This document shows positions 27,410 to 36,104 of a DNA stretch of 64,000 nucleotides, in pieces. The DNA is from JADJNY01 sp046349615. GTDB taxonomy: Bacteria > Planctomycetota > UBA1135 > GCA-002686595. Each line of letters opens with the position of its first letter. Position 1 is the first letter of the stretch. Under the pieces are notes generated by a model. That model saw only the letters and a program-made list of their open reading frames with translations, did not search any database and was not told where the DNA came from. Location of the stretch: assembly GCA_046349615.1 (NCBI GenBank), contig JAXMBZ010000004.1, positions 248,001 through 312,000 of the forward strand, written 5' to 3'. The translations under genes were made by a program, and so were the position numbers.

Positions 27410-28563
27410 CGCGGCTTCTCCGGCGCCGGCGCGGGGAGGTCGGCCCCGACCAGCCGGTACAGTCCCTCCGCGTAGCCCCGGAGCGTGCGCGCGTACTCGA
27501 AGCGCCGCGCTTCGGCGGCAGCCGCCGCGCCGAGCGCGCGCCGCTTCGGCTCGTCGCCGAGCACCGCGCCGAGCGCGTCGGCGATCGAACGCGCGTCGAA
27601 GCCGCTGAGCCGTCCGCGCTCCCCCGACTGGAGCAGCTCCGTCATCACGCCGACCGGCGTGCTGACGACGGGCGTGCCGCACGCCATCGCTTCGACGGTG
27701 AAGCGCGGACCGCCCTCGCACGTCGACGCGCAGACGCACACGCGGCTCTCGCGGTAGACCTGCGCGAGGTCCGACGGCGAGTCGACCCACTCGACGAAGC
27801 GCACGCGCTCGGTGAGGCCGCGCTTCGCCACGCGCTCCTTCACGGTACTCGCGAGCGGGCCCTTGCCGACGAAGAGCGCGCTCGCGGGACGGCCTTCGCT
27901 CGCGAGGAGCGCGAGCGCGTCCACGATCGGCGCGAGGCCCTTGTTCCCGACCATGCGGCCGACGAACACGACGTCTTGCTTCGGCTCGACCGGGCGCTCG
28001 GCCGGGCGGAAGACCTCGAGGTCGATGTAGAGCGACGGCAGCACGACGATCTTCTCGCGCGGGACGCCCCAGCGCTCGAGGAGCGGCGGCATCTCCGCGC
28101 GGTTCACGACGCGAAACGCGAGCGCCTTGTCGCGCGCCCACCGCACGTACAGTCGCGCGAGCGCCTTCTCGAAGCGCTCGCGCAGGTCCGCCGCGACGGG
28201 ATGCCCCGGCACGTGGTGCAGTTCGGAGAGGTACGGGACGCCCGTCGCGCGCGCGATGCGCCAGCTCCCGAGGCCGTTGTAGAAACGGCCGTAGTCGTGG
28301 CTGACGACGAGCGCGTGTCCGTGCTCGCGCACGAGCTCCGTTCCGCGCGCGCCGATCCACGCGGCCATCCTGCCGCGCTCGACGTCCGCGGGATGGAAGT
28401 GCACGTTGCCGTGGATCGTCGCGACGACCGGCGGGGAAACGGGCTTCGGGCAGAGCACGTCGATGCGCTCGAACCAGCGCGAGAACTCGCGCTGCATCGC
28501 GTGGAACGGCCCCTTCTCGCCGACGACGACCTGCCGGTCGCCCGAGACCATCAAGAGGCGCAC
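27406..28563 (-). CDS. GT4 glycosyltransferase
   Basis: The 385-residue GT-B protein begins at GTG 28563 with VRLLMVSGDRQVVVGEKGPF. It contains VVSHDYGRFYNGLGSWRIA and YLSELHHVPGHP in the acceptor half, FVGRMVGNKGLAPIVDAL at the linker, and CEGGPRFTVEAMACGTPVVS at the donor site. The start overlaps the end of the next upstream GT4 gene by 13 bases, and its own stop overlaps the following start by four bases. I cannot infer donor or acceptor. Confidence 0.85.
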   Translation of the reverse strand: MRLLMVSGDRQVVVGEKGPFHAMQREFSRWFERIDVLCPKPVSPPVVATIHGNVHFHPADVERGRMAAWIGARGTELVREHGHALVVSHDYGRFYNGLGSWRIARATGVPYLSELHHVPGHPVAADLRERFEKALARLYVRWARDKALAFRVVNRAEMPPLLERWGVPREKIVVLPSLYIDLEVFRPAERPVEPKQDVVFVGRMVGNKGLAPIVDALALLASEGRPASALFVGKGPLASTVKERVAKRGLTERVRFVEWVDSPSDLAQVYRESRVCVCASTCEGGPRFTVEAMACGTPVVSTPVGVMTELLQSGERGRLSGFDARSIADALGAVLGDEPKRRALGAAAAAEARRFEYARTLRGYAEGLYRLVGADLPAPAPEKPR

Positions 28564-29714
28564 GCGCGCTCCTCCACCGCCGCGCGGTAGACGGCGGCGA
28601 GGCGCCGCGCGAGCTCGTCCGCGGAGTGGCGCGCCTCGATGCGCAGCCGCGCGCGCTGGCCGAACGCCGGGCGCGCCGCGGGGAGGTCGAGGAGCTGCGC
28701 GAGCCCGAACGCGAGCTCGTCGACGCTCGCGCCGAGGAATCCCGTGCGTTCGTGCGCGACGACCTCGGGCACGCCGCCGACCGGCGTCGCGACGACGGGC
28801 TTGCCGGCGGCGCCCGCCTCGATCAACGCGACGGGCATCCCCTCGCTGCGCGACGTCAAGAGCACGACGTCGAGGTCCGCGAGCACCGCCGCGACGTCGG
28901 CGCGCGCGCCGGCGAGGTGCGCGCGCTCCCGCAAGCCGGGCGGGAGCGCCTCGATCTTCCGCGCGAGCATCCCGAACAGCTCGCCGTCGCCGACGAACGC
29001 GAGATGCAGGTGCGGGTAGCGCGGGGCGAGCATGCGGAACACGTCGAGCGCCCACTCGGGCTGCTTCACCTCCGCGAGGCGGCCGAGCACGCCGACGACG
29101 ACGGCGTCCTCGCCGACACCGAGCACGGAGCGCAAGGCACCCGAGCGACCGCGCAGCGCGAGCAGCGCGTCGAGCTCGACACCCGGCGGCACGACGACGA
29201 GCTTCGCCTCCTCGACGACCTCCAGGCGCAGCAGGTCCTCCGCCGTCGCGTGCGACACGGCGATCACGCGGTCGGTGCGCTTCGCGAGCCGTCGCTCGAG
29301 CGCGACGAGCCCTTTCGACATCGGCTCGGGGAAGTAGCCCTCGAGCACGTGCCCGTGGAACGTGTGCACGACCGCCGCGCGCGGCGCGGCCTTCGCGGCG
29401 CGCCGGCCGAGCGCGCCGGCCTTCGACGCGTGCGTGTGCACGACGTCGGGATCGAACTCCGCGAACGCGCGCCGCAGCGCGAGGAGCGCGCGTCCGTCGC
29501 CGACGGGCGAGAGGCCGCGCTGGAGCCCGGGCACCCGCACGACGTCGAGCCCGCGCGCGCGGAACTCGTCGAAGAGGTCGCCCTCGCCGGCCTCGGGCTT
29601 GCCCGTGAAGAGCCGGACCTGGTGGCCCTCCGCGACGAGCCGCGGATCGCTCGCGAGCGCCTGGCGCGCAGGACCGCCGAGGTTGAGCCGGGTCAGGACG
29701 CGCGCGATGCGCAT
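28551..29714 (-). CDS. GT4 glycosyltransferase
   Basis: The 387-residue GT-B protein starts MRIARVLTRLNLGGPARQAL, a typical opening of bacterial GT4 enzymes that build surface glycans. The N-domain has VVHTHASKAGALGRRAA and VVHTFHGHVLEGYF. The C-domain has GVLGRLAEVKQPEWALDVF and the donor motif SEGMPVALIEAGAAGKPVVA. The HASKAG and FHGHV motifs are characteristic of a subfamily common in capsule and exopolysaccharide clusters. It lies 59 bases downstream of the DUF5658-like gene. Confidence 0.88.
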   Translation of the reverse strand: MRIARVLTRLNLGGPARQALASDPRLVAEGHQVRLFTGKPEAGEGDLFDEFRARGLDVVRVPGLQRGLSPVGDGRALLALRRAFAEFDPDVVHTHASKAGALGRRAAKAAPRAAVVHTFHGHVLEGYFPEPMSKGLVALERRLAKRTDRVIAVSHATAEDLLRLEVVEEAKLVVVPPGVELDALLALRGRSGALRSVLGVGEDAVVVGVLGRLAEVKQPEWALDVFRMLAPRYPHLHLAFVGDGELFGMLARKIEALPPGLRERAHLAGARADVAAVLADLDVVLLTSRSEGMPVALIEAGAAGKPVVATPVGGVPEVVAHERTGFLGASVDELAFGLAQLLDLPAARPAFGQRARLRIEARHSADELARRLAAVYRAAVEERACAS

Positions 29715-29773
29715 GGGGCGGGGAGTGTACGGGCGCGCTCCGCGCCGCTCCAGCGCGCGCGTCCGCGCGGACG

Positions 29774-30238
29774 TCAGACGCCGAAGAGCGAAAGGTGGTA
29801 CGCGAAGAGCAGCGTGTACGCGATCGCCGCGACCCAGAGCCCGAGGCGCGCGAGGTGGAAGTTCTTGTGGATGCACAGCACCACGAGCGCGAGCGAGATC
29901 AGGCCGGACTTGAGCAGCACGAACGACGAGAGCCCCGTCGCGAGCAGCATCCCCGCGATCGGGTTGACCTCGGTTCCGCCGTGCTGGAGGTGGACGAGCG
30001 TGAAGAAGCTGTCCGCGACGTTCATCAACGTGATCCAGAGCAGGATCAGCAGGAGCCGCGTGCTGTAGAGGTCGACGAAGCTCCCCTCCACTTCGCCGCG
30101 CCGACGCGGGCGCGAGCGTCGGCCGCCGTGAAAGGAGAACCGCGAGAGGCGCGGGGTCGGTCGGCTGCGGCGATCGATCCCGCGCGGAGCCGGTCCGGTC
30201 GTCGGAGCCGGCGCGGGATCTTGAGCGGTGAAATCCAT
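29774..30238 (-). CDS. DUF5658-like small membrane protein
   Basis: The 154-residue product has a proline/arginine-rich N-terminus (about 1-50) followed by three hydrophobic segments. Its signature is LMNVADSFFTLVHLQHGGTEVNPIAG, here quoted in two pieces: LMNVADSFFTL and GGTEVNPIAG. This matches the DUF5658 pattern of a membrane helix ending in an xNxADxxxT motif and an ExNP turn. Function of the family is unknown. A second possible start is GTG at 30091, which would remove the basic tail and leave 105 residues. It sits between two blocks of glycosyltransferase genes on the same strand and may be part of their transcript. Confidence 0.72.
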   Translation of the reverse strand: MDFTAQDPAPAPTTGPAPRGIDRRSRPTPRLSRFSFHGGRRSRPRRRGEVEGSFVDLYSTRLLLILLWITLMNVADSFFTLVHLQHGGTEVNPIAGMLLATGLSSFVLLKSGLISLALVVLCIHKNFHLARLGLWVAAIAYTLLFAYHLSLFGV

Positions 30239-30365
30239 GCAGAGGTCGTGCGACGTGATCCTGCCCAGTCGACCCCGTCCTCGGGTATCGGATCCCGCGG
30301 ACGGAGGACTCGAGACGCGCGCGCATCCCCCCGGGTGCGGTCCGGCGGAGCGCGCGTCTCGAACT

Positions 30366-31547
30366 CTACCTCGACGGAGCGTCGGAGCGCGACGTCTCCG
30401 CCGCCGACGTCGCGACCGGGGGCGGCGACCCGGAAAGAACTGCGCGGTAGACCGCGAGCGTCTCCTCCACCATGCGCGGCAGGCCGAAGCGCTCGCGAAC
30501 GCGCGCCGCGCCCGCGAGCCCGAGGCGCGCCCGGCGCTCCGGGTCCGCCGCGAGCGCGACCATCGCCGTCGCGACCGCGCGCGGGTCGGACGGCGGGACG
30601 AGCACGCCGGTCGCGCCGTCGAGGACGACCTCCGGGACCGCGGAGACGCGCGTCGCGAGGACGGGGAGCTCCGTCGCCATCGCCTCGAGGAACACGAGGC
30701 CGAGCCCTTCCCAGAGCGACGTCATCACGAACACGTCGCTCGCCGCGAGCACGCGCGGCACGTCGCGGCGGATCCCGGCGAAGAGCACGCTCGCGCCGAG
30801 GTCGAGCTCGCGCGCGACGCTCTCCGCGCGCCTTCGACCGTCGCCGAACGGATCGTCGCCGACGAGGACGAGACGGAGGTCGCGCCCGGGCGCCGCAGCG
30901 CGGGCCGCCGCGAAGCCGCGCAGGAGGTCCGCGTGCGCCTTCTGCGGCGCGAAGCGCGCGACGCACGTGAACACGACGGAGTCCGCGGGGACGCCGAGCT
31001 CCGCCCGCGTCGCCGCGCGCTCGACGGGACCCGCGGCGCGCGCGCGCTCGAACGGCGCCGGATCGAGGCCGTAGTAGATCCGCACGAGGCGCTCCGTCGG
31101 GATGCGGCCGTGCTCGTGCACGAAGCGTCCGACGTGGTCCGAGAGCACGATCGTCGCGCGCGGCGCGCGTCCGAGGAGCCCGTGCACGAACGACACCGCC
31201 GGCTTGCGCAGCACCTGCTCGTCGTTGTGCTTGCTCGCGACGAGCCGATCGGTCGTCCCCCACAGGAGCGCGCTCGCGGCGAGCAGCATGTCCGCCTTGA
31301 GCAGGTGCGAGTGGAGCACGTCCGCCCACGCCGCGTGGCGGCGCGCGGCGAGCGCGAACGTCGCAGGCGCGACGCGCTCGACGAGCTCGGCACCCGCGGC
31401 GCGGAAGTCGTCCGCGAGCGAGCCCTTCCCCTTCAGGTAGAGCACGCGCACGGCGTGGCCGCGCTCCGTCTGCCCGCGCACCTGCGCGAGGAGGTGCATC
31501 TCCGCGCCGCCGACGTCGAGCGTCGTGATGACGTGCAGGATCTTCAC
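30366..31547 (-). CDS. GT4 glycosyltransferase
   Basis: The 393-residue GT-B protein begins MKILHVITTLDVGGAEMHLL, where GGAE is the glycine-rich acceptor loop of this GT4 subgroup. Further motifs are VLHSHLLKADMLLA, IVLSDHVGRFVHEHG, CVARFAPQKAHADLLRGF and the donor motif WEGLGLVFLEAMATELPVLA. The C-terminal 20 residues are low-complexity. The start overlaps the stop of the upstream GT4 gene by four bases (31544-31547), so it is coupled to it. Confidence 0.88.
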   Translation of the reverse strand: MKILHVITTLDVGGAEMHLLAQVRGQTERGHAVRVLYLKGKGSLADDFRAAGAELVERVAPATFALAARRHAAWADVLHSHLLKADMLLAASALLWGTTDRLVASKHNDEQVLRKPAVSFVHGLLGRAPRATIVLSDHVGRFVHEHGRIPTERLVRIYYGLDPAPFERARAAGPVERAATRAELGVPADSVVFTCVARFAPQKAHADLLRGFAAARAAAPGRDLRLVLVGDDPFGDGRRRAESVARELDLGASVLFAGIRRDVPRVLAASDVFVMTSLWEGLGLVFLEAMATELPVLATRVSAVPEVVLDGATGVLVPPSDPRAVATAMVALAADPERRARLGLAGAARVRERFGLPRMVEETLAVYRAVLSGSPPPVATSAAETSRSDAPSR

Positions 31548-32695
31548 GCGACCTCGCGGTAGATCGCTTCGAGCCGCTCCGCCATGCGCGCGAGCGTGTG
31601 CTCGGCGAGGACGAGCTCGCGCCCGCGCGCACCGAGTGCCGCGCGCGCGCTACCGTCGAGCGCGAGCGCGCGGTCGAGCGCGGCGGCGATCGCACTCGCT
31701 TCGATCGCGCCGGCGAGCACGCCCGTGCGTCCCTCGACGACGAGGTCGCGCGCGCCGTCGACGGGCGTCGCGACGACGGCGGCGCCCGCCGCGAACGCTT
31801 CGAGCACGACGTACGGCAGGCCCTCCCACCGCGACGGGAGCAACACGACGTCCGCGGAGGCGACCAGGCGCGGCACGTCGTCGCGCCAGCCGAGGAAGCG
31901 CGCGCGCTCGACGAGCCCGAGGTCCCGCGCGCGCGCTTCGAGCGCGGGCCGGTCCTCGCCGTCGCCGGCGAAGACGAGCACCGCGTCGCGTCGCGCGCTC
32001 CGCGCGAGCGCGTCGAGCGCGAGGTCCTGGCCTTTCGCCGCGTTGAGGAGTCCGACGACGAGCACGAGCGGCGCGTCGGCCGCGAGGCCGAGCTCGCGCG
32101 CGAGCCCCGCGCGATCCGCGCGCGCCGCGGCCCAAGGCGCGGGGTCGATTCCGTTCGGAGCGATCTTCAAACGCGCCGCGGGCACGACGCCGGACGCGCG
32201 GATCGTCTCGCCCTCGGAGCGGCTGACGGCGACGACCGCGTCCGTGCGCTCGGCGAGCGCGGCCTCGATGCGGCGGAACAGCGCGCGCTTCGGCGCGGAG
32301 AACATCGCCTCGAACAGGAACGCGAACGTGTGCGGCGTATGCACGCGTGCGCCGACGCCCGTCGTGATCGAAGCGAGACGCGCGAGCACGCCGGCCTTGC
32401 TCGAGTGCGAATGCACGACGTCGGGCGCGAGCGCGACGAGGAGCCGCTCCATCGCGCGCAGGTGCCGCGCATCCGTCAGCGGAGCGATCCGCCGCACCAT
32501 CGGGAGGCGCTCGACCCGCACGCCGCGCGCCGCGAGGTCCGCGAGGTCGGCTTCGACGCGCGGCTCGCGCAGCGTCGACGCGATCACGGCGACGTCGAGC
32601 CCGCGCTCCTTCTGCGCGCGCGCGACGTCGCGCAGGTGGCGGCGCGTGCCGCCGATCGTCGCCTCCATCACGTGCACGACGCGCAGCGGGGCCAT
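31544..32695 (-). CDS. GT4 glycosyltransferase
   Basis: The 383-residue GT-B protein starts MAPLRVVHVMEATIGGTRRH. The GGTRRHL loop and VVHSHSSKAGVLARLA place it near GT4 enzymes of capsule and O-antigen clusters. TPHTFAFLFEAMFSAP is the equivalent of the FHGH region. The donor domain has VGLLNAAKGQDLALDAL and WEGLPYVVLEAFAAGAAVVA. It follows the WbaP-type gene by 9 bases, so it may add the second sugar to the lipid-linked first sugar. That order-based idea is inference. Confidence 0.88.
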   Translation of the reverse strand: MAPLRVVHVMEATIGGTRRHLRDVARAQKERGLDVAVIASTLREPRVEADLADLAARGVRVERLPMVRRIAPLTDARHLRAMERLLVALAPDVVHSHSSKAGVLARLASITTGVGARVHTPHTFAFLFEAMFSAPKRALFRRIEAALAERTDAVVAVSRSEGETIRASGVVPAARLKIAPNGIDPAPWAAARADRAGLARELGLAADAPLVLVVGLLNAAKGQDLALDALARSARRDAVLVFAGDGEDRPALEARARDLGLVERARFLGWRDDVPRLVASADVVLLPSRWEGLPYVVLEAFAAGAAVVATPVDGARDLVVEGRTGVLAGAIEASAIAAALDRALALDGSARAALGARGRELVLAEHTLARMAERLEAIYREVA

Positions 32696-32704
32696 GGTCG
32701 CGGG

Positions 32705-34198
32705 TCAGTACGCCCCGGTGCCCTTGACCACGGCGAACGCGGTCAACGCGATGATCACGAGGTCGAGCAGGAGCGACTGGTGCTCGATGTAGTAGAGGTC
32801 GTAATCGAGGTTCTCGTGGATCGCGAGCTGGCGCGCATACGAGATCTGCCACAGGCCCGTGACGCCCGGCTTGACGCGCAGGCGCTCGCGCTCGAGCGGC
32901 CCGTACTGCGCGACGATGAAGCGCATCTCCGGGCGCGGACCGACGACGCTCATGTCGCCCTTGAGCACGTTCAGGAACTGGGGCAGCTCGTCGAGCGAGA
33001 ACCGCCGGAGCCAGCGCCCGATCGACGTGATGCGCGGGTCGTCGCTCGATTTCGGCGTCGGGGCGTCGCCGGACAGGTGCACGTGCATCGTCCGGAACTT
33101 GAACATGCGGAAGGTCCGGCCGTCGCGGCCGATGCGCTCCTGCACGAAGAAGACCGGACCAGGCGACTCGCGCTTGATCAGGACCGCGACCAGGAGTAGC
33201 ACGGGCAGGACGAGGAGCAGGATCGCGCTCGCGACGACGAGGTCGAGGGCGCGCTTGCCGGCGCGCGTGAACAAGGACGGGCGCCGCACTGCGCGCGTGA
33301 ACAGCGGGATCGAATCCACGTTCACCATGCGCAGGTTGAAGGACATCAGGTGGTAGAGGCGCGGCACGATGTGGCACGTGACGCCGAGGCGCTCGAGCTC
33401 GGCGAGCACGGCCATGACGCGCTCCTCCTGCGACTCCGGCATCGCCACGAAGACCTCGCTGATCTTCTGCTCGCCGACCACGCGCTCGAGGTCCGCGAAA
33501 CCGCCGAGGATCTTCAGCCGGTCGACCGTCTGCCCGACGCGCGAGCGGTCGTCGTCGCAGTACCCGACGAGGTTCAACCCGAGCGTCGGCACGAGGCGGA
33601 ATTTCCGCTGGAGGTGCCGCCCCGTCTCGCCCGCGCCGTAGATGAGCACGTTCCGGTTGCCGATGCCGGCCTGGTGCAGGCGTTGGATCACCTTGAACGA
33701 CGCGAAGCGCGCCGCGGTCATCAGCACGAGCACGAGCGCGAAGATGACGAGCAACGTGACGCGCGAGACCGTCGTGACGTTGATCCGCAGGTCGACGAGG
33801 TCGTGCAGCGGCCCGAGCAAGCGCGACACGACGCCCGCGGACTCGTCGCGCGCGGACCGCAGGTACACGAGCAGGAGCACGAGCACGAGGAACGCGACGA
33901 GCGTGCTCTTCAGCACGCCCTTGTACTCCTCCATGTTGAGGAGGCTCTTCACCGGCGAGTACAGGCCGAACGCGTGGAACGTCACCAGGCAGACCGCCGC
34001 GATCAGCGCGGAGAGCTCGAGGTAGAGCTCGTTCTGGCTCGGCAGGAACTGGCCCTCGCCCGCGAGCCCCGCGAGCGGACCACCGAGCACGTAGCCGAGC
34101 CAGCACGCGAGCAGGACGACCGCGAGGTCCGCGAGCACCTGGAGCGAGAGCACGAGCGGCTCGAAGTTCCGCCGCACGAGCGTGCCGATCGAGCTCAC
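32705..34198 (-). CDS. Undecaprenyl-phosphate sugar phosphotransferase (WbaP/CpsE type)
   Basis: This 497-residue enzyme starts glycan assembly by placing a sugar-1-phosphate, often glucose or galactose, on undecaprenyl phosphate in the membrane. The N-terminal half has about four membrane helices (15-130), then a CoA-binding-like Rossmann domain (VLIYGAGETGRHL). A further helix leads into the catalytic domain with KRALDLVVASAILL, SPGPVFFVQERIGRDGRTF, FKFRTM, FSLDELPQFLNVLKGDMS, VGPRPE and VKPGVTGLWQ. The start is GTG at 34198, because GGAGG lies 8 bases before it and the family N-terminus fits. A longer frame from GTG 34300 has no ribosome site. It heads the minus-strand glycosyltransferase run and is the anchor for reading that region as a surface-glycan pathway. 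Confidence 0.93.
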   Translation of the reverse strand: MSSIGTLVRRNFEPLVLSLQVLADLAVVLLACWLGYVLGGPLAGLAGEGQFLPSQNELYLELSALIAAVCLVTFHAFGLYSPVKSLLNMEEYKGVLKSTLVAFLVLVLLLVYLRSARDESAGVVSRLLGPLHDLVDLRINVTTVSRVTLLVIFALVLVLMTAARFASFKVIQRLHQAGIGNRNVLIYGAGETGRHLQRKFRLVPTLGLNLVGYCDDDRSRVGQTVDRLKILGGFADLERVVGEQKISEVFVAMPESQEERVMAVLAELERLGVTCHIVPRLYHLMSFNLRMVNVDSIPLFTRAVRRPSLFTRAGKRALDLVVASAILLLVLPVLLLVAVLIKRESPGPVFFVQERIGRDGRTFRMFKFRTMHVHLSGDAPTPKSSDDPRITSIGRWLRRFSLDELPQFLNVLKGDMSVVGPRPEMRFIVAQYGPLERERLRVKPGVTGLWQISYARQLAIHENLDYDLYYIEHQSLLLDLVIIALTAFAVVKGTGAY

Positions 34199-34351
34199 GC
34201 GGAGGTCCTCCGCCGAACGGCCGCGGCTCGTATCCGGAGGCGCCGCGTCGACTCCGGACACGGAAGTCCCCGGGCGCTCGCGCGCGGGTTCGCCTCGCAC
34301 GCGCGCGGGACCGTTCGCTGTCGCTCGTTCGGGCTCAAGGGGGGCGCCATC

Positions 34352-35047
34352 CTACGGGTGCGCGCGGGGCCCCACAATTTCCGGCCAGCGCGCGGCGAGC
34401 GCCGGGAGCGTGTCCGCCGCCCGCCCCGCCTGCGCCGGGAAGTTCAGGCGGAAGCTCGCCGCGCCGAACGGCGTCGCGCGATCCGTGACGGCGCGCAGCG
34501 CGGCCCACGGGACGCCCGCGTCGCGCGCGACGACCGCCGCGGCGGCGGTCTCCATCTCGGCGACGCACGGCCCGGCGAAGGCTCGCGCGAGGCGGAGCCG
34601 GCGCCAGAACGAGAGCACGGGGCGGTCCGCGGTCAGGTACCAACCCTCCTCGCCCGGCGCGACGGCGCGCCAGGCCGCGCGCAGCTCCGCGTTCGCCTCG
34701 ACGTCGCGGCCCGCGCGCACGGCGAGGTCGACCTGCGTCGCGGTCGTGCAGTGGACGAACGTGCCGGGCCCGAGGCGCTGGCGGAGCCCGCCGCACGTTC
34801 CGACGACGAGCAGCGCGCGCCGCGCGCCGTGGCCGAGGAGCGCCGCCGCGGCGCGCGCCGCGCGGACCTTCCCGACGCCGGCGACGCAGGCGACCGCGGG
34901 CGTGCCGTCGAGGTCGAGCTCGAGCAGCTCGAGCCCGAGCGCGGACCTCCGCGCGCGCACGCGGCCCGCGAGCCCGCCGAGCTCCTCCGGGAGCGCGCAG
35001 AGCACGGCGAGCGGGCTCGCGGCGTCGCGGTGCGGGTCGGTCGACAT
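34352..35047 (-). CDS. Nucleoside phosphorylase-fold protein (MTA/SAH nucleosidase-like)
   Basis: The 231-residue protein belongs to the PNP/UDP phosphorylase family. It opens with LAVLCALPEELGGL, has the phosphate/purine loop VVGTCGGLRQRLGPG and the ribose-binding VAEMETAAAAVVARDAGVPW followed by LRAVTDRA. The Met-Glu pair contacts the ribose, and the Asp of VTD is the usual catalytic acid. Candidate roles are methylthioadenosine/adenosylhomocysteine nucleosidase, futalosine hydrolase, or hopanoid-associated phosphorylase. Sequence alone does not decide between them. It reads away from the epimerase gene at 35176, with a 128-base shared upstream region. Confidence 0.8.
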   Translation of the reverse strand: MSTDPHRDAASPLAVLCALPEELGGLAGRVRARRSALGLELLELDLDGTPAVACVAGVGKVRAARAAAALLGHGARRALLVVGTCGGLRQRLGPGTFVHCTTATQVDLAVRAGRDVEANAELRAAWRAVAPGEEGWYLTADRPVLSFWRRLRLARAFAGPCVAEMETAAAAVVARDAGVPWAALRAVTDRATPFGAASFRLNFPAQAGRAADTLPALAARWPEIVGPRAHP

Positions 35048-35158
35048 CTCCCATGAGGATGCCGTGCGCCGCGGCGGTTGCGAGCCTCCACCCGCCCGCG
35101 GAGCGCGGCCCGAGCGATCGAAGGGCGCGCACCGCCTTCCCTCCTCGCCCGCCGTCGC

Positions 35159-35164
35159 TATCCT
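35159..35164 (+). promoter_or_regulatory. -10-like hexamer TATCCT before the epimerase gene
   Basis: TATCCT ends 11 bases before the ATG at 35176. No convincing -35 is seen. It follows the same short-distance rule as the other hexamers described in this window. Confidence 0.4.
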
Positions 35165-35175
35165 CGTCGCCCCTC

Positions 35176-36102
35176 ATGAAGATCGCGCTCACCGGCGGCT
35201 CCGGCTTCATCGGCCGCTACATGATCCGCGGGCTCGCGGCCGCGGGCCACGAGCTGCGCGTGCTTTCGCGGCCGACGAGCACGAACACGGTCGAGATCCC
35301 GCCCGGCGCGAAGGTCGAGCTCCACCGCGGCGACCTGACCGACAAGGCGTCGCTCGCGGGCTTCCTGAAGGGGATCGACCTCCTGATCCACATCGCGAGC
35401 GCGCACGACCACCTCGGCGAGCCCGAGATGCGCGCGGTCAACATCGGCGGCACGGAAGCGCTGCTCGACGAAGCCAAGGCGAACGCGCCGAGCGGCTTCC
35501 AGATCTGGGTCCTGAGCTCCGCGGTCATCGGCGCGCCCGTGTACAGCTACTACCGCGACAGCAAGCGCGTGCAGGAGAAACTGATCCGCGGCTCGGGCAT
35601 CCCGTGGGCGTCGTTCCGCCCGACGCTCGTGTACGGCGTCGGCGACTACCGGCACACGGCGCCGCTCCTGCGCCGCTGCGCGCAGCGGTCGGGCTCGCTG
35701 TGGATCCCCCACGACGGCCTCTCGAAGATCAACCCGGTGCACGTCGAGGACGTCGTCGACGCGGTGCTGCGCTTCTTCCACTTCGACCGCGCCGTCGACT
35801 GCGTGTACGAGCTCGCCGGGCCTTCGGGCATCGCCTACAACGAGTTCATCGACCTCACGATCGCGGCGACGGGCGGCGGCGTGCGGCGCCGGAACATCTC
35901 GAAGAAGTGGGCCGACCGCTTCATCTTCGTGAAGGGCCTCTTCACCGACGTCACCGAGGACCGCCGCGCGTCGGCGTACTTCAACCTCCACCACGAGCAC
36001 GACATCACGAACGCGACGTACGAGCTCGGGTGGAAGCCGCGCACGTACGCGGACGGCATCCGCGAGGTCGCGGCCGGCGACTGGTGGAAGAAGGAAGGTT
36101 GA
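35176..36102 (+). CDS. NAD-dependent epimerase/dehydratase (extended SDR)
   Basis: The 308-residue protein has the NAD(P)-binding motif TGGSGFIG (7-14) and the HRGDLTDKASL acidic turn. It also has HIASAHDHLGEPE, the active-site region YYRDSKRVQE with the Tyr-x3-Lys pair, and RPTLVYGVGDYR. These mark an extended short-chain dehydrogenase acting on a nucleotide sugar or a sterol-like substrate. Its position at the border of the glycan region favours sugar-nucleotide modification. The ATG at 35176 begins exactly at the Rossmann motif. A protease gene starts 2 bases after its stop, so the two share a transcript. Confidence 0.88.
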   Translation: MKIALTGGSGFIGRYMIRGLAAAGHELRVLSRPTSTNTVEIPPGAKVELHRGDLTDKASLAGFLKGIDLLIHIASAHDHLGEPEMRAVNIGGTEALLDEAKANAPSGFQIWVLSSAVIGAPVYSYYRDSKRVQEKLIRGSGIPWASFRPTLVYGVGDYRHTAPLLRRCAQRSGSLWIPHDGLSKINPVHVEDVVDAVLRFFHFDRAVDCVYELAGPSGIAYNEFIDLTIAATGGGVRRRNISKKWADRFIFVKGLFTDVTEDRRASAYFNLHHEHDITNATYELGWKPRTYADGIREVAAGDWWKKEG

Positions 36103-36104
36103 GC

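Noticed and set aside
32705..34300. Longer WbaP-type protein starting at GTG 34300
   Set aside because: The extra 34 residues are polar and unlike the family start, and no ribosome site precedes them. GTG 34198 has GGAGG at 8 bases.
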